NCBI RefSeq assembly: GCF_050436995.1
Contig: NC_134764.1
Location: 9,920,001-9,984,000, forward strand
Reading direction: 5' to 3'
Source: Anticarsia gemmatalis
Lineage: Eukaryota > Arthropoda > Insecta > Lepidoptera > Erebidae
DNA: 64,000 bases
Shown one piece after another: positions 1-11,462 of the stretch. The first letter of the stretch is position 1; each line of letters begins with the position of its first letter. The notes below the pieces were generated by a model that saw only the letters and a program-made list of their open reading frames with translations, did no database searches and had not been told where the DNA came from. A program made the position numbers and the translations under genes.

Positions 1-127
1 TTCTAATGAAACCAGCTTAATATCCACATAAAAATACTTTGTAAGCAATCCTGTAGATGCATACAAAGTGGTCAGATAAACGTTGTATTAGGGTCCCTGT
101 TGGAGGGTTTGAGGGCAAAGAAACTTG

Positions 128-408
128 ATTTAACTAGTCTCTCTCTCATCGTATGGTTAGTGGTCAACCTAGTGTCAAAGTTGTTCAAGCCGCCCGAAAG
201 GCCTTTGACGTGGCTTAACGACTGTTATCTTAATTGACAACAACCGGTACCGATTTTTTACGTGCCCTCGGAAGCAGGGAGACGCCCAGTTCAAATACCA
301 CTATGCGGTCACCCATCTATAGAATGACCGCACCAACGTTTGCTTAACCCACAGATCGTTTAACGAGCGGTGAGCGCAACTGGCTATGGACGTCTAAATT
401 AAACTAGT
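128..408 (-). mobile_element. Family A retroelement copy with near-perfect target site duplication
   Basis: This copy (element about 139-397) shares long blocks with 2861-2940, 6098-6316, 45932-46184 and, in the opposite orientation, 57519-57706. All contain the words GTCAACCTAGTGTCAAAG and CAAGCCGCCCGA. It is flanked by ATTTAACTAGT (128-138) and ATTAAACTAGT (398-408), an 11-bp direct repeat with one mismatch, as expected of a target site duplication. No open frame of note is present, so it is a SINE or a 5'-truncated LINE tail. Confidence 0.6.
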
Positions 409-2138
409 ATGTATAGAGCACATGAGAGATATTAATTGGAATATTACTATAATTTATCCTATTACTCTCCTACTGCTAGGCTATGAGTTTGAAAGATGGG
501 CTAGGTTATTGACCGCTAATCAGCGCGAGTTACTGCCTACCTACTACTACCTACCTATTGGTTAGTTACTCGGCTTGTGTTAAGTGTCTAATAATGTATC
601 GAATGAATTTAGTCTCTGCTAATGTTTGAAGATTCAAAATACTAATTAAAAATTCCTCTAGGTAAGATAGCTATCTGATAATTATTCAAAAGTCTTCTAA
701 TTGGCCATAAGACTGGGTTTTAATAAGTTTGAACCAACTCAATAAAAAGGAAAAGCTAAACTTTGTAAATATTTTAAATTGTTACATGCAACAAAAAATG
801 CGAACAAAATGAATTCATCAGCAAGTGAAAATTATTTAAATGATCTAGGGATTAACCTCTTATATTTAAGACCAAATTTTCTAATCTATACAAATACTTT
901 CATTAATCAACACCTAATATCTCTAAACGATTTAACATTTATTGATTAATCAGTCAAGACAAGGTGTAACCAAACCACAATATACCTACCTCATATAAAA
1001 ACCAAGGATAGTTTACTTTCTAATAAATACAAATATGATCATTTTCTAGCGCAAAGGTGAATAGGACGACCTCTGTAGCAAAGACATAGAAACCTATTAT
1101 TTCTCTAAATATATAACTAACACATACATCGACGTTTTACTACGTCAAATGTTTTTATAAAATCCTTTCACCGCGTCAATGGTCACGTCCGTACAAGTAA
1201 TTCACGCGGTATGACAGCGCGCGACTTTTGACAGCTGTTTGAAAATGGCGGGCGCACAGATAAAAAATGACTTTCACTTTGTGTTCAAATAAGTTTTACG
1301 TTAACAATGGAACACGTTTGGGTGTTAAATGGATAGTTTGTTATTAAAGCGTGAAGAGAAAATTAAAATTGTCGACGATTCTTTTTTTGGGTACGAGTCA
1401 AAGATCTGCCTTTTGTTGGTGATTCTTGACTGACTTGTTTATAAGTTACGTCATATTTCATAGGCAGAGGTTCTTCCCAAGACATTCATGCCATAGGACT
1501 TTTATAATACTTAATTGTATTTCATAAGATCAGATTCATAAGTTACAAGATTCTCCTTGCGGCTTCAACCGCGCGGGAAAATGTTTTGGGGCAAAACTAT
1601 CTATTTGTTAGATCGTCAATTTTTTTTTAATTTTATCAGGACTTTTTGAGTAAAAGAGTATCATAAATTAATTACTAGTAGGCCTGTGTATCTACCTTCG
1701 CCATCCTATTCCCAATATACATTATTATCTACACTTTACAATCTAAGTTAGTACAGTTCAATCTATCTAACATCCATCTCGTATCAAAATATGTTTATTA
1801 CTTTTTTCAAAATAATATCGTTAAACTCCATGACATAGCGAGTACTACTGTAGTCAGTTATATCAGAGGTTATAATTCATCTCAGCATATGATATCATCA
1901 TGACAAACATTTTGAACTTGTGTGCCGGAACTGTTAAAACTTACACAATATTTGTGTGCAGGCTATTTATTTTTATGTTATGTCTTTGGTATTTGCACTT
2001 TCAAGTTATTTAGTGTTAGAAATAGGCGTCTAATCTGTACCTGTGTCTATCCCGTAAGAAAGGATTGTGATAAATTTCATCCGGCTGAAAGTTTTTATAA
2101 ATCTTCTTAGATTTTCAACTGATTAAATTATCTATTGT

Positions 2139-2283
2139 ATAGTTCTCTCAAGTGTGTGAGTGTGAGGTTACCGAAGACAATGTCCAGGATAGAGCGAAGT
2201 GGAGGAGAAAGACCAGGAAGGCTGACCCCACTACCATATGGGACTCATAGCATGGAAGAGAGAGAGAGATAGTTCTCTCAAGT
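2139..2283 (+). mobile_element. 5'-truncated LINE tail with 15-bp target site duplication
   Basis: A 115-bp insert (2154-2268) is bracketed by two identical copies of ATAGTTCTCTCAAGT (2139-2153 and 2269-2283). The insert ends in a (GA)n tail after CATATGGGACTCATAGCATGG. The same tail recurs at about 2946-2986 and 34700-34775. A perfect direct repeat plus a short 3' tail is the signature of target-primed reverse transcription, so this is a heavily truncated non-LTR retroelement. The receiving sequence continues to CGCGGACGGCCGCTAGT (to 2315), which resembles the end of a Helitron-like element, so one repeat appears inserted in another. Confidence 0.7.
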
Positions 2284-2860
2284 CCACGCAGACGGAGTCG
2301 CGGACGGCCGCTAGTTATACTATATTATCAATCTTTGTCACCTATTCCTATATACGCCGCTTTTATATATCTCCTCTGGTTTACACAAATTATCGTTTTG
2401 TGCGATTTAATAAACGTTATTACGTCATCAACCAATATTGCTACACCTTTTTCAACACTTCAAACACAATTTAGTTTAACATTAAATAGCACCACATTAG
2501 TATAAAGTATCTCTTTTCATCTCTCTATAGTTACCTAGTAATATCTCTTTAACTCTATATTTTGTTTTCGTAATTTCTATGTCAGTCAAGTCCTTCACAA
2601 CACAATTAATTCCTGGCTTTATTTCTTCTATTTAAATAAATATTTCATTTAAGATCACTTGTCCTTGACATTCGTAATTAGAATGCCAGGTGGATCGTGA
2701 TTCACAGACAGATTCGTCTCTGAGGTCAGATCGCAACAGGATAATAATATAATTACAACATCATCAGATACTTAATTGATTTGCATCTTATTTACTCACT
2801 AGTAACTGGAGAAGAGGCTTTTTTATTACGTGGTATTATAATTTTAATGATTTCTTCTTC

Positions 2861-2990
2861 TTATCGTATGGTTAGTGGTCAACCTAGTGTCAAAGTTGCT
2901 CAAGCCGCCCGAAGCCCTTGACGTGGCTTAATGATTGAGTGGACGCCACTACCATATGGGATTCATAGCATGAAAGAGAGAGAGAGAGTT
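2861..2990 (+). repeat. Family A fragment followed by LINE tail
   Basis: The first ~75 bases match family A (GTATGGTTAGTGGTCAACC). They are followed directly by CCACTACCATATGGGATTC and a (GA)n tract, the same tail as in the 2154-2268 insert. Either the two repeats are neighbours by chance or they belong to one longer element. Confidence 0.5.
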
Positions 2991-3114
2991 TGGTGTGAAC
3001 CTATAACGGGTCCGTGCACAACGCTGTAAGTTTAGTATGGACCTAAAATTGATTCTTGTGAAACACCTTATCATCAATTTTACCTCACATTGCAACTTTT
3101 CTCAAGGGAAAATT

Positions 3115-3250
3115 TGAATATTTAGATGGATGTTTGTTACTCAATCACTCCAAAACTATTGAACAAATTTGCATGAAACTTCGTAGTGTTGTAGTTTATA
3201 TACCAAAATAAGACTTACCTATAGAAATACTATCTTTTGGCCATGATTTG
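3115..3250 (+). repeat. Interspersed repeat fragment
   Basis: The stretch containing GTTTGTTACTCAATCACTCC and TTGCATGAAACTTCGTA resembles a widespread insect repeat body as I remember it. Only one clear copy is visible in this window, so the call rests on memory. Confidence 0.3.
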
Positions 3251-3282
3251 GTCCGAGATCATTAAAATAAAGAAATAAAACT

Positions 3283-3533
3283 GGGTAGATGACTGGGTTA
3301 ACGAAAAATTCTTAATCTTGCACTTGTAAAAGGTTCATCTGAAACGCCCAGACTACATAACTTTTTTCGTAAACAATGTTAAAACTGAAATTATTACAGA
3401 CAGAAACAGTTTATCAGACACTCATTTTATACCAACGAAAAAACGAAACTGTGACGTCACTACACCGTATTTCTATACAGTGTTTTTGACGTTTTATAAA
3501 AAGAAGCTTATTTGACTGGTAGTCAAATACCCT
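3283..3533 (+). mobile_element. Family F MITE with GGGTAG-type terminal inverted repeats
   Basis: About 250 bp starting GGGTAGATGAC and ending GTCAAATACCC. It shares a core (GAAATTATTACAGA; ATACCAACGAAAA; TTTGACTGGTAGTCAA) with 21124-21369, 25224-25487 and, inverted, 27192-27436. The ends are short inverted repeats and there is no coding capacity, so it is a non-autonomous DNA transposon. I cannot assign the superfamily. Confidence 0.6.
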
Positions 3534-4010
3534 ACGGACTGTGACCCTAGTTCATGCAGACAGAGACGTAGACAAGAGTTAGTATATGATATTAAAAGCT
3601 AAGAATGTACAGTATGTTGCCAGCCTTGAGGTGCAGTGCATCAGAGTGACAGGTTATCTCATCGCCTACGAGAGGGCCAACCTTCGCCGTTCGCGCCCGT
3701 TGTCAACAGCACGCATTCTTTGTGTGGGTACGATAGCTGTTGTGCGTGGTTTTACTTGTAGTTTACTGGCTTTTTGTCTTTCACTGATGCTATGATAGTA
3801 GGGAGATGTTGTTTGTGTTGATGTTATTTTTAACATTGAGATCCAAAATCTTGTGGTGTTTAGTGCCTAAAATGTAGCTCAAAAGATTTCTGAAAATATT
3901 CTATAGAAAACTTTTATTTCCTAGGAATTTAAAGATAGTTAGGTACTTTTTAAATGTAAAGACAAGAAAAGAGCGAAAGAAAACACGAAAATGAAGTACT
4001 TCAGTACCAT

Positions 4011-4063
4011 AAAAAAATACTATTTCTGGCGAAGTATTATATCGCCAGAAATAGTATTTTTTT
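4011..4063. repeat. Perfect inverted repeat, 22-bp arms, 9-nt loop
   Basis: Positions 4011-4032 and 4042-4063 are exact reverse complements (the arm includes ACTATTTCTGGCGA) with AGTATTATA between them. No flanking TIR or duplication of a known element is visible. Confidence 0.9.
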
Positions 4064-4989
4064 GAGCATCAATGAAAAAAATTACCTGAAGATAATAAAA
4101 ATCAAATAACAAGTAACTTCCATTACCATCCTATAAAAAACTCATATAATCAAATTCTTAAGCAAAAGACAAACAAACAAACAAAACCACACAAACAGTA
4201 TATAAAATAATGTAAATAATTCCACATTCTTGCTGGAGATTGTAAATATTGCGATACCAAAGCTCCATTGAATACACATTGGCCAATTGTAACGCTTGCA
4301 ACTGAAATGTACACATAAATCTTATGTTTTGTACCAAAGGTCGTTGTTGCATCTTTGAGGTAAATTTTAAAGAGGTTAGACTTTGTTTATTTTTTAATCC
4401 GGTTTCAAAACGTATTTAACTTGCAAATGCATTATCCAAAATGTATCGTGAGCGCACTAAAATTATTTACCCTTAATATTCTATTCTAGATACATTAAGA
4501 TCATGTTAGAGTATAACAGATGGGCAATTTAATAAAAAACTTTTACTGAAACAAATATCAAGCTGGTATTTTCTAGTGAACAAATATCTAAATAACCTGG
4601 AAAAAACGGGCTTATCAAATATTTTTTTAAATTAAATTCATTATGGTTTTTATTCAGAAAATAACTATTTGTAAAGATCGCCATGTAGAAAACAGTACAG
4701 TTTAAAGTTATGAAATTAACTACTCTAACTAACAAACAATATGAAAAGGTTCCTTAAACCACAAGAAAAATACATAATATTGAAAGATATAGTGAAGCTA
4801 AATAGTAATAAAACAGTCTTATTAACAAAACTACGTATAATCCGCGATGCTCACAATAAACAGGAATGCACTAACATCCTTGACATTCAAATGTCAGCAT
4901 TCTTCACTTGAGCCGAACATTGTAGTGTAGCTGCTCTTTTTGTGGCCGACTGTACCGACACACACACCCAAGTGTAGCGCAATTTTCTA

Positions 4990-5095
4990 CTTCACGCGCC
5001 AAATTAGTTTGTGTGCCTGAATGTAGCTGCAAGCTGCTGTGGGGAAGAGAAGATATAAAAACGCGGGATTAGAGAGAGGAGTGCAGGTGAAGGAA
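4990..5095 (+). promoter_or_regulatory. Possible core promoter (TATA box and E2F-like site)
   Basis: A GC-richer island in AT-rich DNA contains TATAAAA at 5054-5060, with AGTGCAG about 25-30 bp downstream where transcription could start. GCGCCAAA at 4996-5003 is TTTGGCGC on the other strand, the E2F consensus. It lies upstream of the + strand gene's visible exons and could serve an alternative transcript. Composition alone suggests this; chance is not excluded. Confidence 0.22.
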
Positions 5096-5145
5096 CGGAT
5101 GGACGCTATTATTGTTACGTCTAAACACATTTATCCGTTTTAATG

Positions 5146-5350
5146 TATTGTTAGTTTGACAATTTAAAATATAGTTCCTTTAAACTCCACCAGGGGCGCT
5201 GATAAATGTTTCTTAGAATAAGTATAATTTACCGCCAATAGTGGTTGGAAGTAGCTTCTCTGTACCCGTTTTGTAGCATCGTTCTTTAGTTTGACTGTTA
5301 AAAAATAGTTCCTTTAGAACAGGTTAGGAGCGCTGCTCGATTTTTTATTT
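5146..5350. repeat. Two degenerate direct copies of a family D-like core
   Basis: AGTTTGAC...ATAGTTCCTTTA...GGCGCTGATAA (about 5152-5206) recurs as AGTTTGAC...ATAGTTCCTTTA...GAGCGCTGCTCGA (about 5288-5341). Both resemble the inner core of family D elements (15237-15463 and others). They are probably old remnants. Confidence 0.4.
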
Positions 5351-5999
5351 CTTGATATCGTCAATAATGTATCAAAATCCTCTTTCTGTATCTGTTTGTA
5401 GCTATAACAACATACCGGTACAGACATGTAACAGCACAGATAGACAGAAATACAGTGATTTTATGTGCTAGTGTAAAATGAAGTGGAGAGCAAAAAATAT
5501 CTATTACTAAGAAATTCCAATTAACTTAATCACAGTAATTACATAGATCACTAATTCTGCAATAAAACTTACGATTTTCGTTCGACATTCTTTCAAAAAC
5601 GACAGAACGGTGTAACAGTCATCCAATCACGTTCATTCTCAATCAAGTCGATCACGCTAGCTGAATTTCTCGACAATTATCATTGGAGCGTATAATTATT
5701 GTTTTCCGTTGTCGAGTGCGTTATATGACTGCATATTTTTCAATTAAACGACACATCGATACATGTACACATACATAGTTCGCATCGACATCCATACACA
5801 AAGGACTAATATTTCTACATCGATGTAAAATGCAATTTCTTATTCAACATCTGTATAAGAAGTATTAAGGGCAAGAGTTTTCTTAAGGATAGAAAAGTTT
5901 TTCTGCTCTCCCTCAAACCCGTAACAGTTTTAATACCATCATAGTTTATGTAGGTATTTCAGACGAATAGTCGATATTCTAAGAACAAAATGTCAAATT

Positions 6000-6316
6000 C
6001 ATTAAACTAGTTCCCGTAACGTTCACTAGAGGCGCTGTACTCGATGAGTTCTCGATAGCTACTCGATAATAGTTTTTAAAACGATTATTTTCTTTTTCGT
6101 GTGGTTAATAGTCAACCTAGTGCAAAGTTATTCAAGCCGCTAGAGCTACAAGCGGCTTGAAGACAGTTTTCTTCTTACGTACCCTCCGAAGCACGGAGGG
6201 GCTCAGTTCAAACAAACACCACTATGCGGTCGCCCATCTATAGAATGGCCGAGCCAAGCGTTGTTTAACCCACAGATCGTTTACAGACCGGTGTTCGCAA
6301 CTAGCTATGAGCGCCT
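6000..6316 (+). repeat. Family D fragment followed by family A copy
   Basis: 6000-6066 carries the inner family D words (AGAGGCGCTGTACTCGATGA; TTCTCGATAGCTACTCGATA). 6098-6316 is a diverged family A copy (GTGGTTAATAGTCAACCTAG; ACTATGCGGTCGCCCATCTA). No coding capacity. Confidence 0.55.
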
Positions 6317-7148
6317 CAATTTTAAAACAGGTGATAGTTAAGAATGTGACCTTATTAATATAAATGTTGTTTGGAATGCAATATCGTGTGATGAACTGAA
6401 CTGGCAAGTATTTTGATATTTCTATTGGAAATGTCAATGTTTTTGTCGATCTATTTGTGTTACATATTAAATTGCTTCTTTCTTTGTGACAGCATTTTTA
6501 TGGGAAACGTTTTGGATTTTTTATTTTGCTTTTGGCAAATAACATGTGTATATAACACAGTCAAATTTATTTCACTTTAGAAGTAACGATGTGTAGTACC
6601 CAGAAATAGTTTACTATGCTAAAATTATTATTTACGTTTTAAAATAAATGAATTTTATGAAATTTTGATTTGATGACTCCCTAAAGTGTTATAAAGATAC
6701 TAATACTAATTAATGCACCTAAAATGGGGCTAGATAACACCCATTTGTTTGCACATTGACCTTCGAGTGTTTCACCCAATCAACCCTGCCTAAACCAGAT
6801 ATCCATCCTAATACTATCAGTCACACTCTTTCCCAACAACCAAGCACTAAAGCGGTCTATCAACTCGTTTCACCCATACATTAAAGGGTTACTTGCACAC
6901 ATGACACAAGCACAGATTATAAATTCAAATACTTTGACATTTAAATATGATGTAATAAATACTCAAGTATTATAGACCACCGGAGATGGCTTGAATAATA
7001 TTAAAATGACTATTTATCTTGTGGGTTGTATGGGGTTCGATGTCGTGACGTAACACTTTTTTCTATTTTGAATTTTATAAATGGAGGTGTTTGTATAGCT
7101 GTCGTTTATAATGTTGAAGCTGCAATTTATTATATTATTTTTAATGAA

Positions 7149-7199
7149 AATATAAAATATTTAATCAATAAATGCTTTGGTGATTAAATATTTTATATT
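7149..7199. repeat. Perfect inverted repeat, 19-bp arms, 13-nt loop
   Basis: AATATAAAATATTTAATCA (7149-7167) and its exact reverse complement (7181-7199) flank ATAAATGCTTTGG. The arms are very AT-rich, so it is less improbable than the other hairpins in this window but still far above chance. Confidence 0.85.
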
Positions 7200-7479
7200 A
7201 ATGCTTTTAATAATGATTGTGTATATCAATTGAAATGGAATCGTCCTGATCGAACGCATTACTAATTTCTATCATTATTAAGTTAAGTAATCAATTTTTG
7301 TGTAAGTTATGCTCGACTTACAATATTGCCCTTTTTTACAACATTTAAATAACTGTATTCCCGTTTGTTTCCCAAAATTATTTTTGACCAGACTCTTCTT
7401 GATAAACAATACGTACATCAGTGACTAGTAATACCAAAAAATATTTATACATACACATACATACATAAAAAACATCTTT

Positions 7480-7572
7480 TCCCATAGAGGGAGGCAATGT
7501 AACCCACGGTCTTCCAACACAATGGTAGTGGTGTGGCGACCACCTTAACCACTGCACCACAGAGGTCGTCAA
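7480..7572 (-). repeat. SINE-like fragment
   Basis: On the - strand this reads GACCTCTGTGGTGCAGTGG, then GGTGGTCGCCACACCA, then a GTGGGTTAC block. That resembles the tRNA-derived head (A-box and B-box-like) of an arthropod SINE. A 64-codon open frame covers it but looks accidental. No second copy is visible here. Confidence 0.45.
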
Positions 7573-8581
7573 ATATTATAGTATGAGTACTTTAAACTAT
7601 GTATTTGAATATATTCTATCGCGTTCAAACTCCGCCCCTTTCCCAACCAGTAGGTACTAATAACTCTATGCATAATATTATATAAGCCTGCGACAATGAC
7701 GCAATATACAAACGTGTTATGTTAAAGGGCCGCCCGCGGCACTTACGACATATCCGTCCTACGATGCAAGGGTGATGTTTGTTTATGTTATATGCTGATC
7801 TTAATAGAAGATTGCATATTTTAACTGAGATATATTAAGTTAATATATTTTGCTGTGTGTGGAAAGGCAAAATTGATTGATTTTATTTATTTCAATACAT
7901 ATATTTTTCAAACATAGAGTGGCGAAGCATGATTTAATATCACTTTCGGAAAGAATACGTCGCGCGTGAACTTAATTGTAATTGAAATAAAAAATGAGTT
8001 AAATATTTAAATGGCACATCCTATTTATTTCTAGTTTGAAAGTGAAAATATTTATAAATGCGTTTGGGGACGTATGATTTTATAAAATTTTAATTTTTTG
8101 GGGCCGGTCATACCTCTTCCATACCTTAGTTAATTTAATTAATTTTTTCGTTTTTGTGTAATACACAAAAACAAAGTTATTTCACTCGTTGCTTGGTCAA
8201 GTAGCTGTATAACAACATACATACAAAAACCTTCATCTACACCCTGTGAAGAAAACTTAATCTTGCCTGTAAAACAAAATAAATATTATACATTTAGTTA
8301 AGCTATCTTTTCGTACAGTTCCACATCTAGCACATTATACTGTGCTTTATTTAAAGTACCTCTCTTTGATACCCCATAACGCTATTACAAATGACAATAA
8401 AATAAAAAGGAAAGTTTGTTTGTTTGTCTGTCAAGGGTTCCCACACAAATAGCTTATCCAATTGATATGGAACTTTCACTGCTTGATAGCTTAATGTCCA
8501 GATGTCATAATCGTTAAAGAAATGTGTAGGATGGTACACTTTTGTTTTCTTTAAACCGAGAAATAATATCTTCTAATGCCC

Positions 8582-8689
8582 GGTTTCTGAAGCGCATTTA
8601 GCGGCAGTTTATCTGTTCAAACTGTCATTTTTATATGAGCTTAATCGCTATTAAATAAATAAACTACCGCTAAATGTACATCAGAAACC
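8582..8689. mobile_element. Short MITE with ~31-bp imperfect terminal inverted repeats
   Basis: The left end GGTTTCTGAAGCGCATTTAG and the inverted right end GGTTTCTGATGTACATTTAG match except at 3 positions and continue with GCGGCAGTTTAT versus GCGGTAGTTTAT. The 108-bp element has almost no interior beyond its arms and no coding capacity. Superfamily unassigned. Confidence 0.65.
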
Positions 8690-9492
8690 TGAAGTTAGTG
8701 AATGGGAACGGATTTAATGGTAGTGAAATAGACGAAATACGTATTAAAAAAAAACTGGTCTGTCATTGCGCTGATAAGAGACATCTCTAGCTTATGCCCA
8801 CGGTAAAAATATATAATGTGTCCTTTTCCGGGATATAATCTATCACCAAGCAATTTTTTTTTCCAAAAAGGTTGTTTTCACATAGAAGGACAAACAGACA
8901 CACACACACTTATAATATTAGTAAGGATACGAAACTGACACTTATGGTAAATCGATAACACTTATGAATGTTTTTTGACATTGACCATGTAAGTGTTAAG
9001 TGTGGTTAAGTGTTAGTAACACTGCCATTAATTGCCTGCGTAAATTAATAGTTTTAACATTGAATCATTTGAAACGGAACTGCAATAAAAACATTTATAC
9101 CTTACATAGATAGATACAGGAACTTTGTAATGAACCACCTTGACAATTATTCCATAAAAATATGTTTCTTAATTTAATTGAATCACGAATAAAAATGCAG
9201 CTATATTTTTAGAAAACTGTAGTCTTGTATTTGCTTGTGCAATAAATACAACTTTTTGATGTAGAAGAAGTGACCCAAAATTTAAATAAATTCTGTAAAT
9301 AAAAATTTTTTTAACTCCTATCGAGCGCACCATTAAAATCTTAATAAAAATTACATATAAGGTTGAGTAAATATCGTTTTTTAATCTGGCTGATTATTCT
9401 ATGCTACATACCTCATCAACTAAATTAAAAAAAAACTATAAAAATCAACCTGACTATCAAAACCAAACTAACATCTAATTTCTTGTCCACAG

Positions 9493-9752
9493 ATGTGACT
9501 CAGATCACACAGCAGAGATGCTGTACACACATCTCCAAGCATTAATAGAGAGGCCAGAAAACCAGAAGAAATTCGCCGACATTGAACGCAAACTGCAAAT
9601 GAGGGGAGCCCTCCCATCGTCCAAGAAACCTCCAGACTCCTCCCTAGGGAGTGAAGTGTCGAGGGAGTCAGACTCCGGGAGCAACGAGGAACGCTGCGTG
9701 GCAAACTTGTATGATAGTTTAGCTGCAGAATTGAAGCAAAAGTTGTCTACAG
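9493..9752 (+). CDS. Unrecognised + strand gene, internal exon A (C-terminal part of a PTB-like fold?)
   Basis: This is an internal exon of an unrecognised gene whose start is not in the window. It begins after a CTTGTCCACAG acceptor with the last base of a codon, runs 86 codons and ends ACAG/gtaaaa with one base left over. The sequence opens CDSDHTAEMLYTHLQALIE. Its spacing of a Cys, an acidic turn and an amphipathic helix resembles the last strand and helix of PTB/PID domains, including the one in the facing - strand gene (CQTTEDAIVIAATLYKSL). The PTB reading is inference, since the rest of such a domain would lie in upstream exons. ERPENQKKFADIERKLQ follows, then a Ser/acid-rich linker (SSLGSEVSRESDSGSNEE) and a second short helix (NLYDSLAAELKQKL). 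The frame joins exon B exactly. Confidence 0.8.
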
Positions 9753-11234
9753 GTAAAAAAGGATTAGGTCAGTCAAATCTTTATATTTTCGTAGGTAGTA
9801 CCCGCTTACCGTGCACAGGTTTTGGTATGTAGTTTGTGCTATATTTTTAATATTATTATTATAAGTCCAAGGACCCCAACCCGCGTTTTGTCAGCGTGGT
9901 GAACACACAGCCTTAATTTTATTCCGGGAGGAGACCGTTCCCAGAAGTAGAACATTTATTAATGCATTAAATCATTAATTATGTTATTATAAGTCACTTT
10001 ATCATTGTGGAGGGCTTGAAGCTTAGCCCCAGGTATGGAAGAGGGTTACCCAGCAGTTTGACAGTGATGGGTTTTTATTTATTTAAGTATAATTATGGCT
10101 TATTGAAGATTAATATATTACATACAGACAGATTTTCATTCACAGCAGATTCATTTACGTGTATTAAACAAGTATATTAGGTTAAATGAGGGATGTATCA
10201 ATCTTATATGCCGTTCGGGTTATCAAAAAGTTAAGGTCACATAAAAAAGAATTTTAAAACAATTTCATAACAAAATCAGAAAGTCCCCCTTAGATAAGCT
10301 AAATAAATTAACCACAATTACTATTAAAGTTCACAAAAGTATATAGGTATAGTCAATGTTAGGTATTTTTCATAAAAACCTCTTTACAATATATCCCTCA
10401 TTCAACCAAATATATTATTATTATAATATCTTTAATATATGTAAAACAGTACTATGTAGCAATTATTCGATCCGATGTTTCAGATGTTATATAACCTTAT
10501 ATAACGATGATGCTACATGACTCAAGACTGTTATCACAGGTCGATACACATAATACACTAACCCTGTTATTTCATATTGTATAATCAAATTGGTTTCAGC
10601 AATCATTGAGAAACGCACCGAAATCATTTAGTTTAAGAATATTTTATTTATATTATTTTATGCAATATTTATCTTTTAATGTATTCACGAAGCTTTCTGC
10701 AAATAGATTTTAGTTTCGCTGTTGCTAAAGCAAAGTTTTCATTATAATATTGACGTCATATTTTTTCTTGTTACAACAATTTTAAAGTAATTTATTAGTC
10801 GTTTAATAAAAAAATGTTGACTATCAAAATTAGTAACATTATTCAAAATAATAGTTTTTCGACATGTTAGGGCTGTCGCACATTTAGATAACGTAACATC
10901 AAATGTAAAATAACGCTGAACCTTACCTATCAAGATTTTAATTTTAAAACGATGACATTCCAATAACTTATCATCAATATTATTATCCAGTGGTGGGTTC
11001 ATATCCCACCCATTGCACTAGTAAAGTCAAACCTTCAAGCTTTGCTGAAAAGGCATTGCTATAAGAAATAAAAAATATGACATCATCCAATCGGTTCATA
11101 GAACATTTGACGCGAAATTTGACTACAAAAAATTGCATTATATTGTTAAAGTGTGCTGCATAAATTACACAACTTAACAAAGCTTTCGCTTCAGCCCCAA
11201 ATCAATCCAAAACCAACTGAAATACAATTCGCAG
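9753..11234 (+). other. Intron of the + strand gene
   Basis: GT-AG intron of 1482 bp joining phase-1 ends. At about 9866-10080 it holds a family G repeat (CCAACCCGCGTTTTGTCAGC; GGGAGGAGACCGTTC), also seen at 13961, 44690, 45816, 50985 and 53995. I see nothing else in it. Confidence 0.75.
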
Positions 11235-11462
11235 GTAAGAGCCCGATTCTCCTGCCGCCCCGCGACTACGACACAGTACACCGTCAGAAAGGCAACTTGA
11301 ACAACATCGACACACGGAGGTGTCTGAACCAGAATATCGTCGGGGTCAATGCCCGGAGGAAGCTGGAGTCTTCGGGAGGTAGTTCTGGGATTGGCAGCGA
11401 TTTGGCGCCGTCGCCCGAGAGGAATGAGTACACGAGGCAACATGATAATCATAGTACTAGTG
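11235..11462 (+). CDS. Unrecognised + strand gene, internal exon B
   Basis: Acceptor ATTCGCAG, donor AGTG/gtgagt. It starts with two bases completing a Gly codon from exon A, runs 75 codons and leaves one base, so it fits both neighbours. It encodes a basic, low-complexity linker: SPILLPPRDYDTVHRQKGN, then LESSGGSSGIGSDLAPSPER. No domain is recognisable. PPRDY and the S/G-rich and SP-containing stretches suggest a flexible, possibly phosphorylated region. It is GC-richer than the surrounding intron, which supports it as coding. Confidence 0.8.

Larger units (their letters stand above)
1..9492. other. Non-coding DNA upstream of the first visible + strand exon (intron and/or upstream region)
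   Basis: I find no coding exon here. The exon at 9493 begins at a splice acceptor in mid-codon, so at least the 3' part of this stretch is intron of the + strand gene. The longest open frames are below 80 codons and look random. Recognisable contents are interspersed repeats at 139-397, 2139-2283, 2861-2990, 3115-3250, 3283-3533, 5146-5350, 6000-6066, 6098-6316, 7480-7572 and 8582-8689, two perfect hairpins (4011-4063, 7149-7199) and one promoter-like patch near 5.05 kb. The rest is AT-rich sequence in which I see nothing. Confidence 0.6.
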
